From: Eucommia ulmoides
Lineage: Eukaryota; Streptophyta; Magnoliopsida; Garryales; Eucommiaceae
Length of the DNA stretch: 64,000 nucleotides
Assembly (NCBI GenBank): GCA_016647705.1
Contig: CM028334.1
Coordinates: 10,449,546-10,513,545 of the forward strand
Reading direction: 5' to 3'
Shown here: one piece after another, positions 30,777-42,790 of the stretch
Layout of the letters: the number at the start of each line of letters is the position of its first letter
Position numbering within the stretch: the first letter of the stretch is position 1
Translations under genes and position numbers: made by a program
Notes under the pieces: generated by a model
The model's database searches: none
What the model saw: the letters and a program-made list of their open reading frames with translations, nothing else
What the model was told of the DNA's origin: nothing

Positions 30777-33700
30777 ATGAACAACAATGACGTCACTATT
30801 GAAATTCTAAATGGGTCGAACTATAAGAGATGGAAGTCAGACATAGAATTCACTTTGGAAATAATGGACTTGGACTTGGCCCTGCGTGAAGATGAACCTC
30901 CTCAACCTACTAATGAGAGCACTAAAGTCGTAAAAACTCATTATGCAAATTGGAAAAGGTTGAACCGTTTGAGCCTCATTTCAATCAAGAGGTCCATTGC
31001 TGAGCATCTCTTTGGAGGAATACTTGAGAGCGAAAAGGCTAAGGAAATTCTCACTGTTGTGAAAAACTTATATTAGACATTGGACAACGCTGAGGTTGGA
31101 TATTTTATGGATGGATTGATGAATATAAGGTACGATGATACAAAAGACGTACGTGAATTCATCTTGGGAATGGTGAATCTTCAAACTAAATTGAAGGCAC
31201 AAAATATTTCGCTTCCCGATTAGTTCATTATTCATCACGCTCTCAACTCTCTGCCAGCCTCTTTTAGCCAAATCAAGACTGCCTACAACACCCAGAATCA
31301 AACTTGGAGTGTAAACGATTTGATCATGAAATGTGTGGCTGAGAAAGAAAAGCTAAAAAGAGAAATGAATGAATCTGCTCATTTTGTTACTCCCGGGAAG
31401 CAAAAAAATTAGAAGAAGGGTAAAAAGACTAGAAAGCCCAACTTCCACGGTCACAAGAAAAGGCAAAATTTCAAGAAAAGTGGGAGTGAGAAACAGAGAA
31501 ATAGAAATATCAAGAACAAAGTCATTAAGTGCTTTCACTGTAACAAAGAGGGTCATAAGAGGGTTAATTGCTTTAAGTTTAAGAACTAACTAGAGAAGAA
31601 GAAGGAACGTGGTATGTTATTTGCCTATGTCTGCTTTGAATCTAATCTAGTTGATGTTCCTTTAAATTCTTGGTGGCTTAACAGTGGTGCTACCGTTCAC
31701 GTTGCAACTTCTTTATAGGGAATAAGAAACCTGAGGAAGCCAAGTGAGAAAGAGTCAAAGCTTAAAGTTGGCCGTAATATCGGGAATTGGTGTTGAGCAC
31801 GTCGGGACTGCTGTTTTAGATTTAGACTCTGGTTTTTAGCTAGTTTTAGACAATATTTTCTGTGTACCTTCGTTTAGAGGGAGATTAATTTCCTTTTCAA
31901 TACTTGATAGAGCTGGATATTATTTCACTTTTTCAAATAAAAGAGTTGAGATGATTTATGACTCTAAGGTGGCTGGCAATTGTGTTTTATCTGATGGGCT
32001 TTATAGATCGCCGTTGTTATTTGCATGTTCTTACAATGTTGAAGATACTGTTTCTAAAAGATCTTTGACTAAGAAAAAATCTTCGTTATTGTGGTATAAG
32101 CAGTCGGGGCACATTTCTATGGAACGAGTAGATCGCTTGATTGGTTTAGGGATTCTTCCTCCTCTTGATTCTGATAACTTGGAAGTTTGCGTTGATCGTA
32201 TAAGAAGAAAATTAACCAAGACCATGAAGAAGGGTGCTTTTCGTAGTTAGAATTTATTGGAGATTATTCATACAGACATTAGTGGACTTTACTCGACTAC
32301 CTTGTATGGAAACAAGTACTTCATTATATTCATTGATGATTTCTCTTGATATGGTTATGTTTATTTAATCAAGGAAAAGGCAGATGCTCTTGATATGTTC
32401 AAAATCTTCCGAACTGAAGTTGAAAAACAGTTAGGGAAAGTCATCAAGATTGTGAGATCTGATCGAGGTGGTGAGTATTATGGAAAGCATGGTAATGCAG
32501 GACAACAGAAAGGACCTTTTGCAAGGTACTTGCAGGATAACGGTATTGTTGCTCAGTATACTATACTAGGAAGTCCTTAACAGAATGACGTAGCAGAAAG
32601 GCGCAATCGCACTCTTATGGAAATAAAGAAGAGCATGATAAGCAGATCGAATTCGCCAGAATATTTATGAGTGAAGCCATCAAAGCAACAACCTACATTC
32701 TAAACCGCGTTCCTAGCAAATCAGTGCCTAAAAGACCGTTTGAACTGTGGACGAATAGAAAACCCAGTTTGAATCATTTTAGAGTATGGGGGTCTCCAGC
32801 TGAGGTGAAGCTCTACGATCCTTCTATGAAGAAGTTAGATTCGAGAACTATTAGAAACTCCTTTATAGACTATCCTAGTCACTCAAAAAGATACAAATTT
32901 TATTGTTCGACTCATGGAACTAGAGTTGTTGAATCTCAAGTGGCAAAATTTTTGGAGTTGGATGTTGCTGAAGTAATTTTCTCTCAGTTCGATGAAAGAG
33001 TAGAACCCATTGATATTGTTTCTTTGCCTTAACCGACCTCAGAAGTCACCTCTTATGATGGAGCTATTGATCGAGGGATTCAGCGAGGTGTGGATATTGT
33101 CACTCCCCCTACTGCTGAAGTAATGCCTATTGTAAATGAGATCCCTTTGACCAATGAGGCTGCAAATGAGTCCTCTTTTGAAGTACAAGTGAGGAGATCG
33201 CAAAAAGCTAAAAGGACTGTCATTTCTAACAACTACTATGTTTACCTTGGAGAGGGAGAATATGATATTGGAGAAGAGGTGAACCCAACTACTTATCGTG
33301 AAGCTCTCAATAGCGATCAGATAAATGAATGGCTAATTGCCATGGGAGATGAGATACAGTCTATGTCAGACAATTATGTTTGGGAACTTATTGATCTTCC
33401 CAAGGGATATAAACAAATTGGATGCAAATGGGTATCCAAGACCAAGAAAGACAACAAAGGGAATGTTGAAAGTTTCAAGGCCCGATTGGTTGTTAAAGGG
33501 TATACACAGCAAGAAGGCATTGTTTTCATAGAGACTTTTTCACCAGTTTCCACCAAAGATTCCTTTAGGCTAATTACGGCATTAGTAGCTCATTTTGACT
33601 TAGAACTTCACCAAATGGATGTCAAGACAGATTTTCTCAATGGAGATTTGAGTGAGAAAGTCTACATATCAAAGCCTGAGGGATTTAAGGAAAATGAAAA

Positions 33701-34812
33701 GGAGAACATGGTATGCAGATTGAAAATGTCCATTTATGGTCTCAAGCAAACTTCTTGATAGTGGTACTTAAAATTTGACAAAATTGTGACATCTTTTGGT
33801 TTTGTAGAAAACAACTTTGATTAGTGCGTCTATATGAAAATCAGTAGGAGTAAGTTCATATTCATGATTCTCTACGTTGATGACATATTGCTTGTTAGTA
33901 GGGATGTGAATCTTCTGAATGATACCAAAGGTCTTTTGTCTGGTAATTTTGACATAAAGGATCTTGGAGAAGCATTCTTTGTTCTAGGTATTCAGATTCG
34001 TCATGATAAATCTCGAAACCTTCTCGGACTATCTCAAAGAGACTATATCGATATTGTACTTAAAAGGTTCAATATGCAGATGTGCAAGATAGGTGATGTA
34101 CCTGTGTGTGAAGGGAGATAAACTCAGCAATGAACAATGTCCAAAGAATAATTTGAAAAATGATGCCATGAAGACTGTTCCTTATGTCAGTGCAATTGGT
34201 AACCTAATGTATGCACAAGTATGCACGAGACCTGATATCGCCTTCATTGTTAATGTTCTTGGTAGATATTTGTCGAACCCTGGGTATGATCACTGCGTTG
34301 TTGCAAAGAAAGTCATGAAATATCTACAAAAAACGAAGGATTTTATGCTTATGTATAGGAGGGTTGATAATCTCGAAGTCATTGGGTACTCAGATTCAGA
34401 TTTTGGTGGTTGTTCAGATGATTGAAAATCTACTTCAGGATATATTTTTGTTCTAGCTAGTGGATCCATTTCATGGAAAAGTGTTAAACAGAGCTTAATT
34501 GCATCATCGACTATGTATGCTGAATTTATAGCTTGTTATGGTGCATCATCTCAAGCTGTTTGGCTACAAAATCTTATCTCGAAGCTGTGAGTTGTTGATT
34601 CCATCTCTCGACCCATTGTGATTTATTGTGACAATAATGCAATTGTATTCTACTCCACGAACAATAAGATCAGTACAGGTTCCAAGCATATGGAATTTAA
34701 GTACCTTACAGTCAAAGACTTAGTAAAGAAGGGAGATGTCGTGATCGAACATATAAGAATTGATTCCATGCTTGCTGTTCCTTTAACCAAAGGTTTAAGG
34801 CCCATAGTGTGA
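30777..34812 (+). pseudogene. Copia gag-pol, multiply interrupted
   Basis: The gag start ATG is at 30777. Gag ends in the zinc knuckle CFHCNKEGHKRVNC (about 31530-31571). The protease signature reads WWLNSGA instead of WWLDSGA (about 31669), so the catalytic Asp is lost. The integrase zinc motif has lost its first His (LWYKQSGH) and its second Cys (CVDRIRR). The catalytic core still shows HTDISG and DRGGEYYG. RT has KARLVVKGYTQQEG and YVDDILLVS (about 33870-33900). RNase H follows, with DSDFGG and the C-terminal TKGL. Stops near 31074, 31221, 31411, 32248, 32348, 33756 and 34423, plus a frameshift near 34115, prevent expression. Confidence 0.9.
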
Positions 34813-35140
34813 AAGTAACATATTGTGAATATGAGTGTCATTGAGTCTTTTGATTCTCTGGTTTAATGAGAGCTTTTGTATTCTATTTATTTCTTTTTAT
34901 TTCGCTGATTATGTTGTGACAATTATTGTTATGCATTTTGTAAAATTGAAATATATTTAATGATCATTATTATTGTATATTATATTATTGCATATCATAT
35001 TATTTGAATTGATTATACAATATGATATATTAAGATATTGTGACTTAAGAATTACAGTTGTATACTTTTAGTTGTCACAAATCACTATTTTGAGATCTCG
35101 TAGTGTATTGTTAGTGACAGATGATTTGTTAAAATCAAAC

Positions 35141-35312
35141 AATTTCATATTGTTGAGAAATTACAATAATTTCATTTTGTTGAGAAACTGCAATTAATAA
35201 TTTCGTTTTGTTAAGAAATTACAACAATTTTATTTTATTGAAAAATTGCAATTAACAATTTCATTTTGTTAAAAAATTACAATTACAATTTCATTTTATT
35301 GATAAATTATAA
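35141..35312. repeat. Short tandem array between RNase H and 3' LTR
   Basis: About six degenerate units of 27-31 bp built on AATTTCATTTTGTTGAGAAA followed by TTACAA or TGCAAT. The array lies in the 3' untranslated part of the copia element. Confidence 0.8.
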
Positions 35313-35642
35313 TGAGGACCAATAAGAAACAATGCATATAGATAATGATCACATGTTGGCATTGGTTTCTTACTAAACTACTGGACTTACGATCTATATC
35401 AATACGGTTATAAATATTTGTGAGTATGAATGGTCTTATATTTGTTGAAATTAACATATAAACTATCATAATCTAATCTTAAGATTATGTTGGATCGGAT
35501 AAGTTTATCAAGATACTACTTATAAATTATCATTTTTTTTTTAAATGTGTGGCCACACAAAAATAAATTTTTTCTGTTATTAACCCAAGAGTCTTGTTTT
35601 CAAAATTAAATTTATTCAATTAATGTAGCCCAAGTAGGAGAG

Positions 35643-36105
35643 TGTTGAAAAACAAATCTGGGCTAACATTAATTGCATAAATTGTTTTATAAAAATAAGT
35701 TAATAGATAGTCTATTATATAATCAGCCCAAATAATCAGTGATCATATTTTGATTAGGGCTGTGACATCTTTTATGTAGAAGCCCAGTTAAGTGACAAGT
35801 GTAGATTTTGGGTTTCGTTGAAACTCGTTATGGAATGACCCAACGAGAAACACTAATATAAATAACTAGGTCCCCTCCCTAATTTAAATTAAGGGTTTCT
35901 TCCCATTGAGATCCATAACTACAATAATCTAGATCATAGAGATGAAGACTTAGTGTGTAATCCGCTGTGATAGTTCAATCTCATGCAATGGCCGAGACAG
36001 GTACGCTTTCGATTATCATTCTTCATTATTATGTCTTATAATCCATATATGTTTTAGATTATTAATTAATTTCGTGTTATTTGTGATTATGAGATATAAT
36101 CAACA
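35643..36105 (+). repeat. 3' LTR of the copia element
   Basis: 463 bp, colinear with the 5' LTR, with the same TGTTGA start and AATCAACA end. It is preceded by the polypurine tract and followed by the second CACTA copy. Confidence 0.95.
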
Positions 36106-36550
36106 CACTACCTTTATTTACGGTAACTATTTTATTTGAATTCAATTTAATAAGAAAATCTTAATGATATGTCAATCTCAAAAATCAGTGGCGGGTATTT
36201 TTGTCATGCAAAATTTGAAAAATTAAAAATGGGATTATTCTGTTCAAATTGTAAAGTTAACATGATTATTTGGTTCATTTGTATGTCATAGGTATTGATT
36301 GATAATTTGTGCCAAAAAAATAAGTCTGGTTGGTTATTTTCACTTCATTAAAATGGAAGCTCTTTTTATTAAAACGATCATCTTCTTAAGCAAAAATAAA
36401 TTGAATGCTCAATGTTGATAATTTCAAATTACGCAATTTTGTGAGAAATTAGAAGAACAAATTTAAATAACATTTACTTATATTTTCCATAATCTTATGC
36501 AATTAAACTTCAGGGGCTAGATTTTGATTTTTTTTTAATGAGAATACTAG

Positions 36551-37145
36551 TTGATGATGCCGAAAAATGAATCGTTAGATATAGTGCTTGGTTCCTACAA
36601 AATAATGCATTGTAGGTAAGATTGTCGGCGTTACACTTTCAGTGTGAGAATAAATAGTGTTCTGTGGAAAATTTGACATAATATATGCTAGGAAAATTAT
36701 TCATACCTTCGCTATACCACCCTTTGAGTATTTATAGGAGAATGAAGACTTATTTGACAAGTCTCCCATAAGTATTGGCTGTTCTCCATTAATGCACACA
36801 AAATTCATGGATTGTGGAATTATGGGATGTTACCATTAATATCAGATTCATTTCCCTTATTTAACGGGATTTTCATAACGAATCACAAGCATGAAGTAAC
36901 TGCTCCTGAGCACGATAAATGCTCTAAAGGGCTTGAACTATTCTCGATTTACCCCGAGGATGATCTTTTTTAGGCAGGTTGGAACCTTATGCTCAGGTGG
37001 TTCGAAGACCTGGTTGATATGAACGTTGTCTTCGATTTCGACTGGGTTCTATTGTTGAGTTTGACCTCACGTGCATCTTGAAGGATCTAAGTTTGGTGAC
37101 TACGTGCATGCCACGTGGACCACTCCCTACACCTGGCAACATCCA
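36551..37145 (-). mobile_element. Gypsy-type LTR fragment or solo LTR
   Basis: It shares order and wording with the LTR-like region at 44110-44660: GAGAATAAATA against GAGAATCAATA, then TATTTATAGGAG against CATTTATAGGAG, then GACAAG and CCATTAAT. The right part (CACGTGGACC, ACACCTGGCAACA) looks like an LTR start on the minus strand. No internal gypsy sequence is attached. Boundaries are approximate. Confidence 0.5.
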
Positions 37146-38000
37146 TGTACTTTCTAAAATACCCCTTATTATTTGTGTAAATAAATTTATAAGGTAATAT
37201 GAAGATTTTTATGATATAATTTAAAAAATGTGGCTTAGCATGATCAAAGTGTGTTCATTTTAGCTTGTTTTGTACATAATTACAATCTAACTAAAGTTTG
37301 AAATAATTATGAGGGATCTCACATGAGTGGTCATGTGGTTTTTTAGTATCTACATAAAGTACTTTGAAGAGGAGAGGATGGCAATAACGACTCTTATTGA
37401 AGTGTTGTGGTTTTATATAGACAATAGATTATAAGAGTACATTTTAAGCCATCTAAAAGTTGACCCCCTTTGCATCACAAAGCAAGACACAAAGAGAACC
37501 CCACATAGTGTGAGTGTGTGTGTGTGAGGGAGAGGGAGAATGTCTTTCATTGTGTCATTTCATCATTTGATTTTGTTACATTTTTTTTTAAATAAGAAGT
37601 AAAGGGGACAAATTTTAATTGACACATTATAACCCTTTAATTTCATAAATAAATTGGCAGGCAACCCCGAGGTGGAGAGTAACACCCAACTATATAAATC
37701 AGATATCAACCCTTTAATTTCATAAATGAATTTTTTCCAAAAATATTTAAAAGCAGAGAACAATAAAAAAAAATAGTTGTGAAAAATGTGATATATTTTT
37801 GGGCATTGGATATTACAAGGCTAAAAAAAACACAATAAAATATGACTCCAAAACAAACACTTTGGTAAAAACAATGCTAAAACAACTCCATCCACCTTGT
37901 TCGTGTTTAGTTTTTAGTTGTTGGCCAATCCACTCACCCAAAAGCACCGAACTCCCAAAAACCCATCACAAAGTGAGGGTAAAAAAACATTAAGGAAGGA
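37146..38000. other. Intergenic, no gene recognised
   Basis: AT-rich. A GT/GA microsatellite (37508-37539) and short spurious frames only. Confidence 0.5.
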
Positions 38001-38001
38001 T

Positions 38002-39368
38002 AAATTACATCATTAGCCACTAAACTTTGGTGTGAGTTACATTTCGATCTATAATCTTTTAATTGTTTCAATCACGTCCTTAATTTTTCTAGTTTTCATG
38101 CATATTAGTCCTACGAGGTGATGAGGCTGAGAAATTAAGGTCGACCTATCTTTAACAAACTCCACGGATTGCGTTCTCCATTTTCCAAGGTCCGACCACG
38201 GGGTGGCCGATCAAAAAGGACCGACCAGGCCTCAATGAGTCCTATAGAGTCGTATCTTCCTGTCTGGGGAGCAACCTCCAACATGAGAGGTTTGAGCATA
38301 TTTTCCATGCCTCCAGAGAAGCCTACACTCGTAGGGCTTGGTCCTATCTCTGACATCCCTTTGGTAGGTGCCCTTGCTAAACTGTTGAGGGTCATTTTCT
38401 ATCAAGCAACTTGCACCACTCAAAAGCCATCACGTGTCAGCAAGGCACTTGTCGCATCCCACATTTGACTGTCCAGTGCTAACTGACCACATGATAGGAA
38501 GATCGCCTGACTTTCGCCGGTCGTTGACCAGGGCCTTCTAATGACTGACCAGGATCATCCGAGTCGTGCTCTCTTTATTGATTACTCAAAGACACCACCA
38601 TGCTTGGTCCGATCAATGAGCAACAAAGATCGGGCAGGTTCTTTGTGCCACCAGAAATGTCTCTACACCCTTATGGACTGGGCCTTGTCTCCTACTCCTT
38701 CTATTAGGCCCTTGAGCTCTATTTAATAGGCCGAAAGTCAAGGCCTAAAGATTTAATCATGTCACGCACTATCTAATTGCCACGTGCCAGATTACGCCAA
38801 TAATCTAGTTTCGGGACACTAATTTTACAAGGTTAATCTGACCCCTCTCTCATAAATAGCAGGACAATAAAAGCACCAAGTAAGGAGTAGGTTTTCTATT
38901 TAAGAGTTGAACTCCTATTCCCCCCCCCCCCCCCCCCCCCAAGCTTTTACTTCATTCCGGAGGAACTTCTTCGGACACACCGCAACAAGGCTTTCTACAG
39001 GTACTTGCTTAGACCCCTAAAGGCTTGATCAAGAACCGTTCACCAAACTAAACAAACCATACATCAGGAGGCCAAATCAACATAACATAACCCGCTTGAA
39101 CTCTGTCATACCAATTGTAGGTATTAACCAATTTTCAATGCTAATAACATTCAAAATATTTTTGTCCATACATGACTAATTCTAAATAATAACAGTCTAT
39201 TGACACTTCAAAACATGCACTTGCACTAAGAGACTTCTCATTATATCTAATCTTCGGCACAATATATTGACACAAATTATTGAAGTTTAAGGACTTAATT
39301 AAAATAATTCAAAAACAGAAAACCAAATTGAAACCCACTACAAACTTTAGGGACTAGATGTGTAATTA
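38002..39368. mobile_element. Long-TIR element split by a solo LTR
   Basis: The left end (TAAATTACATCATTAGCCAC) and the reverse complement of the right end (CTAATTACACATCTAGTCCC) align over about 50 bp with mismatches. Both continue with a CTAAA-TTTG block. Between them the solo LTR at 38119-39066 occupies most of the length. The right end is about 70 bp upstream of the TATA box of the membrane-protein gene. Confidence 0.4.
38119..39066 (+). mobile_element. Solo LTR, 948 bp, with 22-base poly-C tract
   Basis: The sequence is much less AT-rich than its surroundings. It starts TGATGAGGCTGAG and ends ACATCA. It is flanked by CGAGG and GGAGG, a target duplication with one mismatch. A TATA-like CATAAATAGCAGG (about 38851) precedes the poly-C run at 38920-38940. 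A truncated inverted relative lies at 27035-27300, so this is a family, not unique sequence. No gag-pol is attached. Confidence 0.55.
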
Positions 39369-39440
39369 GCTCATTAAAAGAATTCTAAAGAATAAGAGTA
39401 AACATCAATGCATTGCCTTCAAAACCACTCTTCCCCCTTT

Positions 39441-39512
39441 GATATAAACCCTCACCACTTGAAAAGGAAGGGAAAATAAAAAGAACACTTTGTTTTTGTT
39501 CAAAATCCCCAT
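39441..39512 (+). promoter_or_regulatory. Core promoter and 5' UTR of the membrane-protein gene
   Basis: A TATA-like GATATAAACC at 39441-39450 lies about 65 bp before the ATG, leaving a short leader of about 35-40 bases. Confidence 0.5.
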
Positions 39513-40532
39513 ATGGAAGATCATTCATATCCTCCAATGGTGAGAACAAGCCCAAAAATCATAAGAAAATCCATCCACACTTTCCTCCAAAACTACCACT
39601 CTTTCTCTACAACTGCCTCCCTCCTTGCCCTCCCCTTCTCAGCCTCACTCCTCCTCTCCCAATCTCTAATCCCACTCTCTCCTCTCCTCGCCGTCGTCCA
39701 AAACCGCCTCCTCCTCCTCCTTGAGGCGGCCGGATTTCCTCCCTCCTCCCCATTCTTCTCCATTTTGACCCTAAAACTCTCCCAAACCATCACCTCCTCC
39801 ACCCTCCTCCTCCCCCTCTCTCTCTCCTCCCTCCTCTTCGCCAAGTCCTTCGTGATCCAATCGCTAAACCCTCCAAAACCTGTTTTTCGAATCCCTTTTT
39901 TCTCTTTCGTCTCGACTTTCATCAATGTCTTCGAAACCCAAGTCTTGAATTTTCTCCTCATTGTCTCCGCCAATGCCACTTGCTTCTTCCTCCTCTTCTT
40001 GGCCTTTGGTTTTCGTGATGCCTTAGACCTCTCCTCCTCCTCCTCGACCACCACCCTCCTCCTCCTCTCAGTCGCCGGAGCAATTCTCTACTCTATAGTC
40101 CTCGCAAACACAATTGTTATCTGCAATCTCGCCTTGGTTTTGGCGGGGATTGAGAAGTGCGGTGGGTTCAACGCAATTTTAAAAGCGTGTTTATTGATCA
40201 AGGGAAGAGCTTCAACAGCTTTGTCATTGGCCATGACTCTCAATATGGCGTTGGCTGGTGTGGAAGCGCTTTTCCAATACCGCGTTCTCCGCGGATACAG
40301 TGGTTTGGGGAAGCCCGATTCTTCTCTGGCGTTGGAGGGGATTTTTATAGCTTACTTGTATTCGTTCATAATTGTTCTGGACGCGATTGTCTGGTGTGTG
40401 TTCTACAGAAGCTGCAAAACAGCTTATTGGATGGAGCAGGAGGAGAGATTCTGTTATCAGATTGTGATTCGAGGCGCGGATGGGAAAAGTGCTTTTGCAA
40501 ATGTGAAGACTCATTTAGAAGAAATCCCATAA
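39513..40532 (+). CDS. Plant multi-pass membrane protein, uncharacterised family
   Basis: Intronless 339-codon gene. The product is strongly hydrophobic with about six predicted membrane spans: near residues 33-58, 84-112, 144-168, 180-213, 233-252 and 274-298. The cytosolic-type N-terminus reads MEDHSYPPMVRTSPKIIRKS and the polar tail follows YRSCKTAYWMEQEERFCYQI. A Ser-rich loop (173-180) separates spans three and four. I recognise it as one of the plant-only transmembrane proteins related to Arabidopsis At1g69430, At1g26650 and At5g61340. Their biochemical role is not established, so none is claimed. The first ATG is used: it follows a short leader and no upstream in-frame ATG exists. CTC/TCC-rich coding gives long shadow frames on the other strand. 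Possible poly(A) signals AATAAA lie at 40747-40756. Confidence 0.9.
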   Translation: MEDHSYPPMVRTSPKIIRKSIHTFLQNYHSFSTTASLLALPFSASLLLSQSLIPLSPLLAVVQNRLLLLLEAAGFPPSSPFFSILTLKLSQTITSSTLLLPLSLSSLLFAKSFVIQSLNPPKPVFRIPFFSFVSTFINVFETQVLNFLLIVSANATCFFLLFLAFGFRDALDLSSSSSTTTLLLLSVAGAILYSIVLANTIVICNLALVLAGIEKCGGFNAILKACLLIKGRASTALSLAMTLNMALAGVEALFQYRVLRGYSGLGKPDSSLALEGIFIAYLYSFIIVLDAIVWCVFYRSCKTAYWMEQEERFCYQIVIRGADGKSAFANVKTHLEEIP

Positions 40533-40877
40533 ATCCTTTTTTATTTTTTATTTTTATTTTGTGATTACTTCAAGGATAGATTTTTATATATATATTTTTT
40601 TAATGGGTTATTGATGTCTTCTTCATGGCACAGTGTGTTTTAGCCCAACTAATTTTACTTGCTCGAAGAAAATATGACCAAAAATCATTTGATTAGATGC
40701 CATATCATTTTTCTAATTAATGTATAAATAGGTGGGTGAAATTGTAAATAAATAAAAATCTATTTGGATCATATTCTTTTAATATGGTATCTTCTGCATT
40801 TAAACTGTCATTAGAACAGGAAACAATAAATAAATTGCATTTCTTTTAGAATCAATAAGGTCTGATATGCTCTTACT

Positions 40878-41157
40878 GGAAGATCCTTTGATCTGCTCAA
40901 GTGGCAAGACATGCTTAAATTAAAACAGCTGAGTGGCCTTTGCAAGATTAGAAGTTCGAACCAGCGGAAAAACACTTATTAGAAAGGACAGCTACGGAAT
41001 CCCATTCTCCTTTGCAAGGTTAGGGTTTGAACCTGCAGAAAAACACTTATTGGGAAGGACAATCACGAAATCTCGAACGAGAGTAGTCTCATACCCTGTG
41101 TAGGTATAGGAACACTCATGAGTATACCAAAATAAAAAAAGGAAAATCCTTTGATCT
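40878..41157 (+). mobile_element. tRNA-derived SINE with 17-bp target duplication
   Basis: The body is 40895-41140. The head has a Pol III A-box-like GCTCAAGTGGCAAGAC (about 40895) and a B-box-like AGTTCGAACC (about 40953), followed by a SINE body and an A-rich tail (AAAATAAAAAAA). Direct repeats GGAAGATCCTTTGATCT (40878-40894) and GGAAAATCCTTTGATCT (41141-41157) flank it with one mismatch. Inside, a 72-bp segment is tandemly duplicated, so there are two B-box regions. Confidence 0.85.
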
Positions 41158-41159
41158 AG

Positions 41160-42480
41160 AGAGAGAGAGAGATCTATAAATAATTCCTTCAATTGGCTTC
41201 TGAATTTGGTTAGTTTGGATGTGCTGGAATCACAATTACAATTCTAGTGTAAATTACACTTTTTACCCAATGATTATATCATAATTTTCACTTTGGTCAT
41301 TGAACTATGAATTTTGACTATTTTACCCATGAACTGTGAAAATTGTCGTTGAAATGGTCCAACTTGCAAAATTTTGTCTCAATCATTATTGATTTCGTTT
41401 TAATGAAAATAATTATAATTTAACAAACGTAAGCTAATTCGGTTGCCAAATTGTTGTTTAAATGATCCCAAAGGTCCAATTCTTTTTAGTTTGCTAATCC
41501 CACCTATTATTATTTTTTCTTAACAAGAACCCATTAATTAAAAAGTATACTCGAATATCCCGAACATACTCTAGAAAGTGTTTCTAAAATTTTGATGCGT
41601 CAACAAATTTGCAGCAAACTTTTACCATCACATCAAATTTACGTTAATCATCATCACTATGACTGTCACCCTGATCACCACCGCAAGCAAATATTAACAA
41701 AAAAGTTACACACCACATCAAAATAACTAATACTACAATCAAAATTTACAAAAATTCAAAATTTGCAAATCAGATATGGAATATCAATGAGTAATACAAT
41801 CAAAATTTATAAAATTAATAAAATTTATAAAATCTACAGCGAATAAGTTCTCATTTCAAACAAAATAAACAATAACAAATATTATAACAAATCAAATAGT
41901 TTTTTTTTTTTTCTTTTTTCAAACAAAATCAACATTACAAATATTATAACAAATCGATAGAAGAGAAAAGAAGAGAGAAATTTGTTACAAACGAGGAAAT
42001 GAAGAAATTTGTTGCAGTCTGATCCACACAAAAAATCAATCCACAATTAACAATAAAAAGAGAAAAATAAATTATCCGAATCAAAAAAATAAAATTTGCA
42101 GGCAATAAATTATTCCCCCAAAAAAATCTAATTTATTGCATTTTAACTCAAATTTGAAAAGAAAAATAGTTCATATCTGATGCGGGTTAAAATAGTTATT
42201 ATCCACAATCCGCGAAAATGGGCGGGTTGACCCAACTTTGGATCCACTTCGTCTGGGTCGCCCCATGCCCGCCCAAGAGAAGTCAAGAAATTTTTCTCTA
42301 CACGTGAGTTACCCCATACATGACTCATGCGACCCATCCAACAGCTAACATATCTATACTAACACATTCCGCTAGAAGGTTGTTTCCTCCTACCAAAAAG
42401 TGTGTATAAATATCTAAAGGGTAATACATTGCCGAGAGAGTTCTAAATTTAAGTTAAATCCATGACCATTAATTTACATA
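41160..42480. other. Intergenic, AT-rich, no gene
   Basis: 41250-41400 has the wording of a long-TIR plant repeat end (AAATTACACTTTTTACCCAA) but no matching partner was found. The rest is AT-rich without coding signal. Confidence 0.45.
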
Positions 42481-42790
42481 CAAACATTTAGTCTCACATC
42501 GGAGGTTCTTACCGTGAACCAACCCCCCGATGCAAAATTTCTTGCAGGGAATCCGACAAGGAACAATAGAGTAGGAGCCCATCCCTTCTTACTGAGTTGT
42601 CCTCTTCAAATTGGGGCACCATCAGTTGGTTCCGTATGTGGGAATCTGACAAAAAAGTCAGATCCCGCTCTAAAATCCACCTTGGAATTCTTGCTCATGC
42701 TCACTCGTTCATGTTGTGTTGCGATACGTGAGAATCCGCCACCACCTCCGCAAGCCCAATCCAATCACTCCACAACTGAAGAAGCTTGAT
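42481..42790 (+). mobile_element. Gypsy 5' end fragment (primer-site region)
   Basis: A motif resembling the gypsy primer-binding region (GGGGCACCATCAGTTGG... GTATGTGGGAA, about 42613-42645) lies on the plus strand, opposite to the gag next to it. It suggests a piece of a second element in reverse orientation. Short and degenerate. Confidence 0.3.

Larger units (their letters stand above)
28337..36105 (+). mobile_element. Ty1/copia LTR retrotransposon, complete ends, dead
   Basis: A 7769-bp element with two LTRs in direct orientation. It is flanked by a perfect 5-bp target duplication CACTA (28332-28336 and 36106-36110). The LTRs begin TGTTGA and end AATCAACA. The primer-site region after the 5' LTR (GTGATATCGGAAC) is a mutated initiator-Met-tRNA site. 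A purine tract (AAGTAGGAGAG) precedes the 3' LTR. Domain order gag, protease, integrase, RT, RNase H is that of Ty1/copia. By eye the LTRs differ at roughly 12-14 percent of positions, mostly transitions, so the insertion is old. Confidence 0.95.

Noticed and set aside
39593-40054. 153-codon minus-strand frame rich in Arg/Glu/Lys
   Set aside because: Shadow of the CTC/TCC-rich membrane-protein gene on the plus strand.
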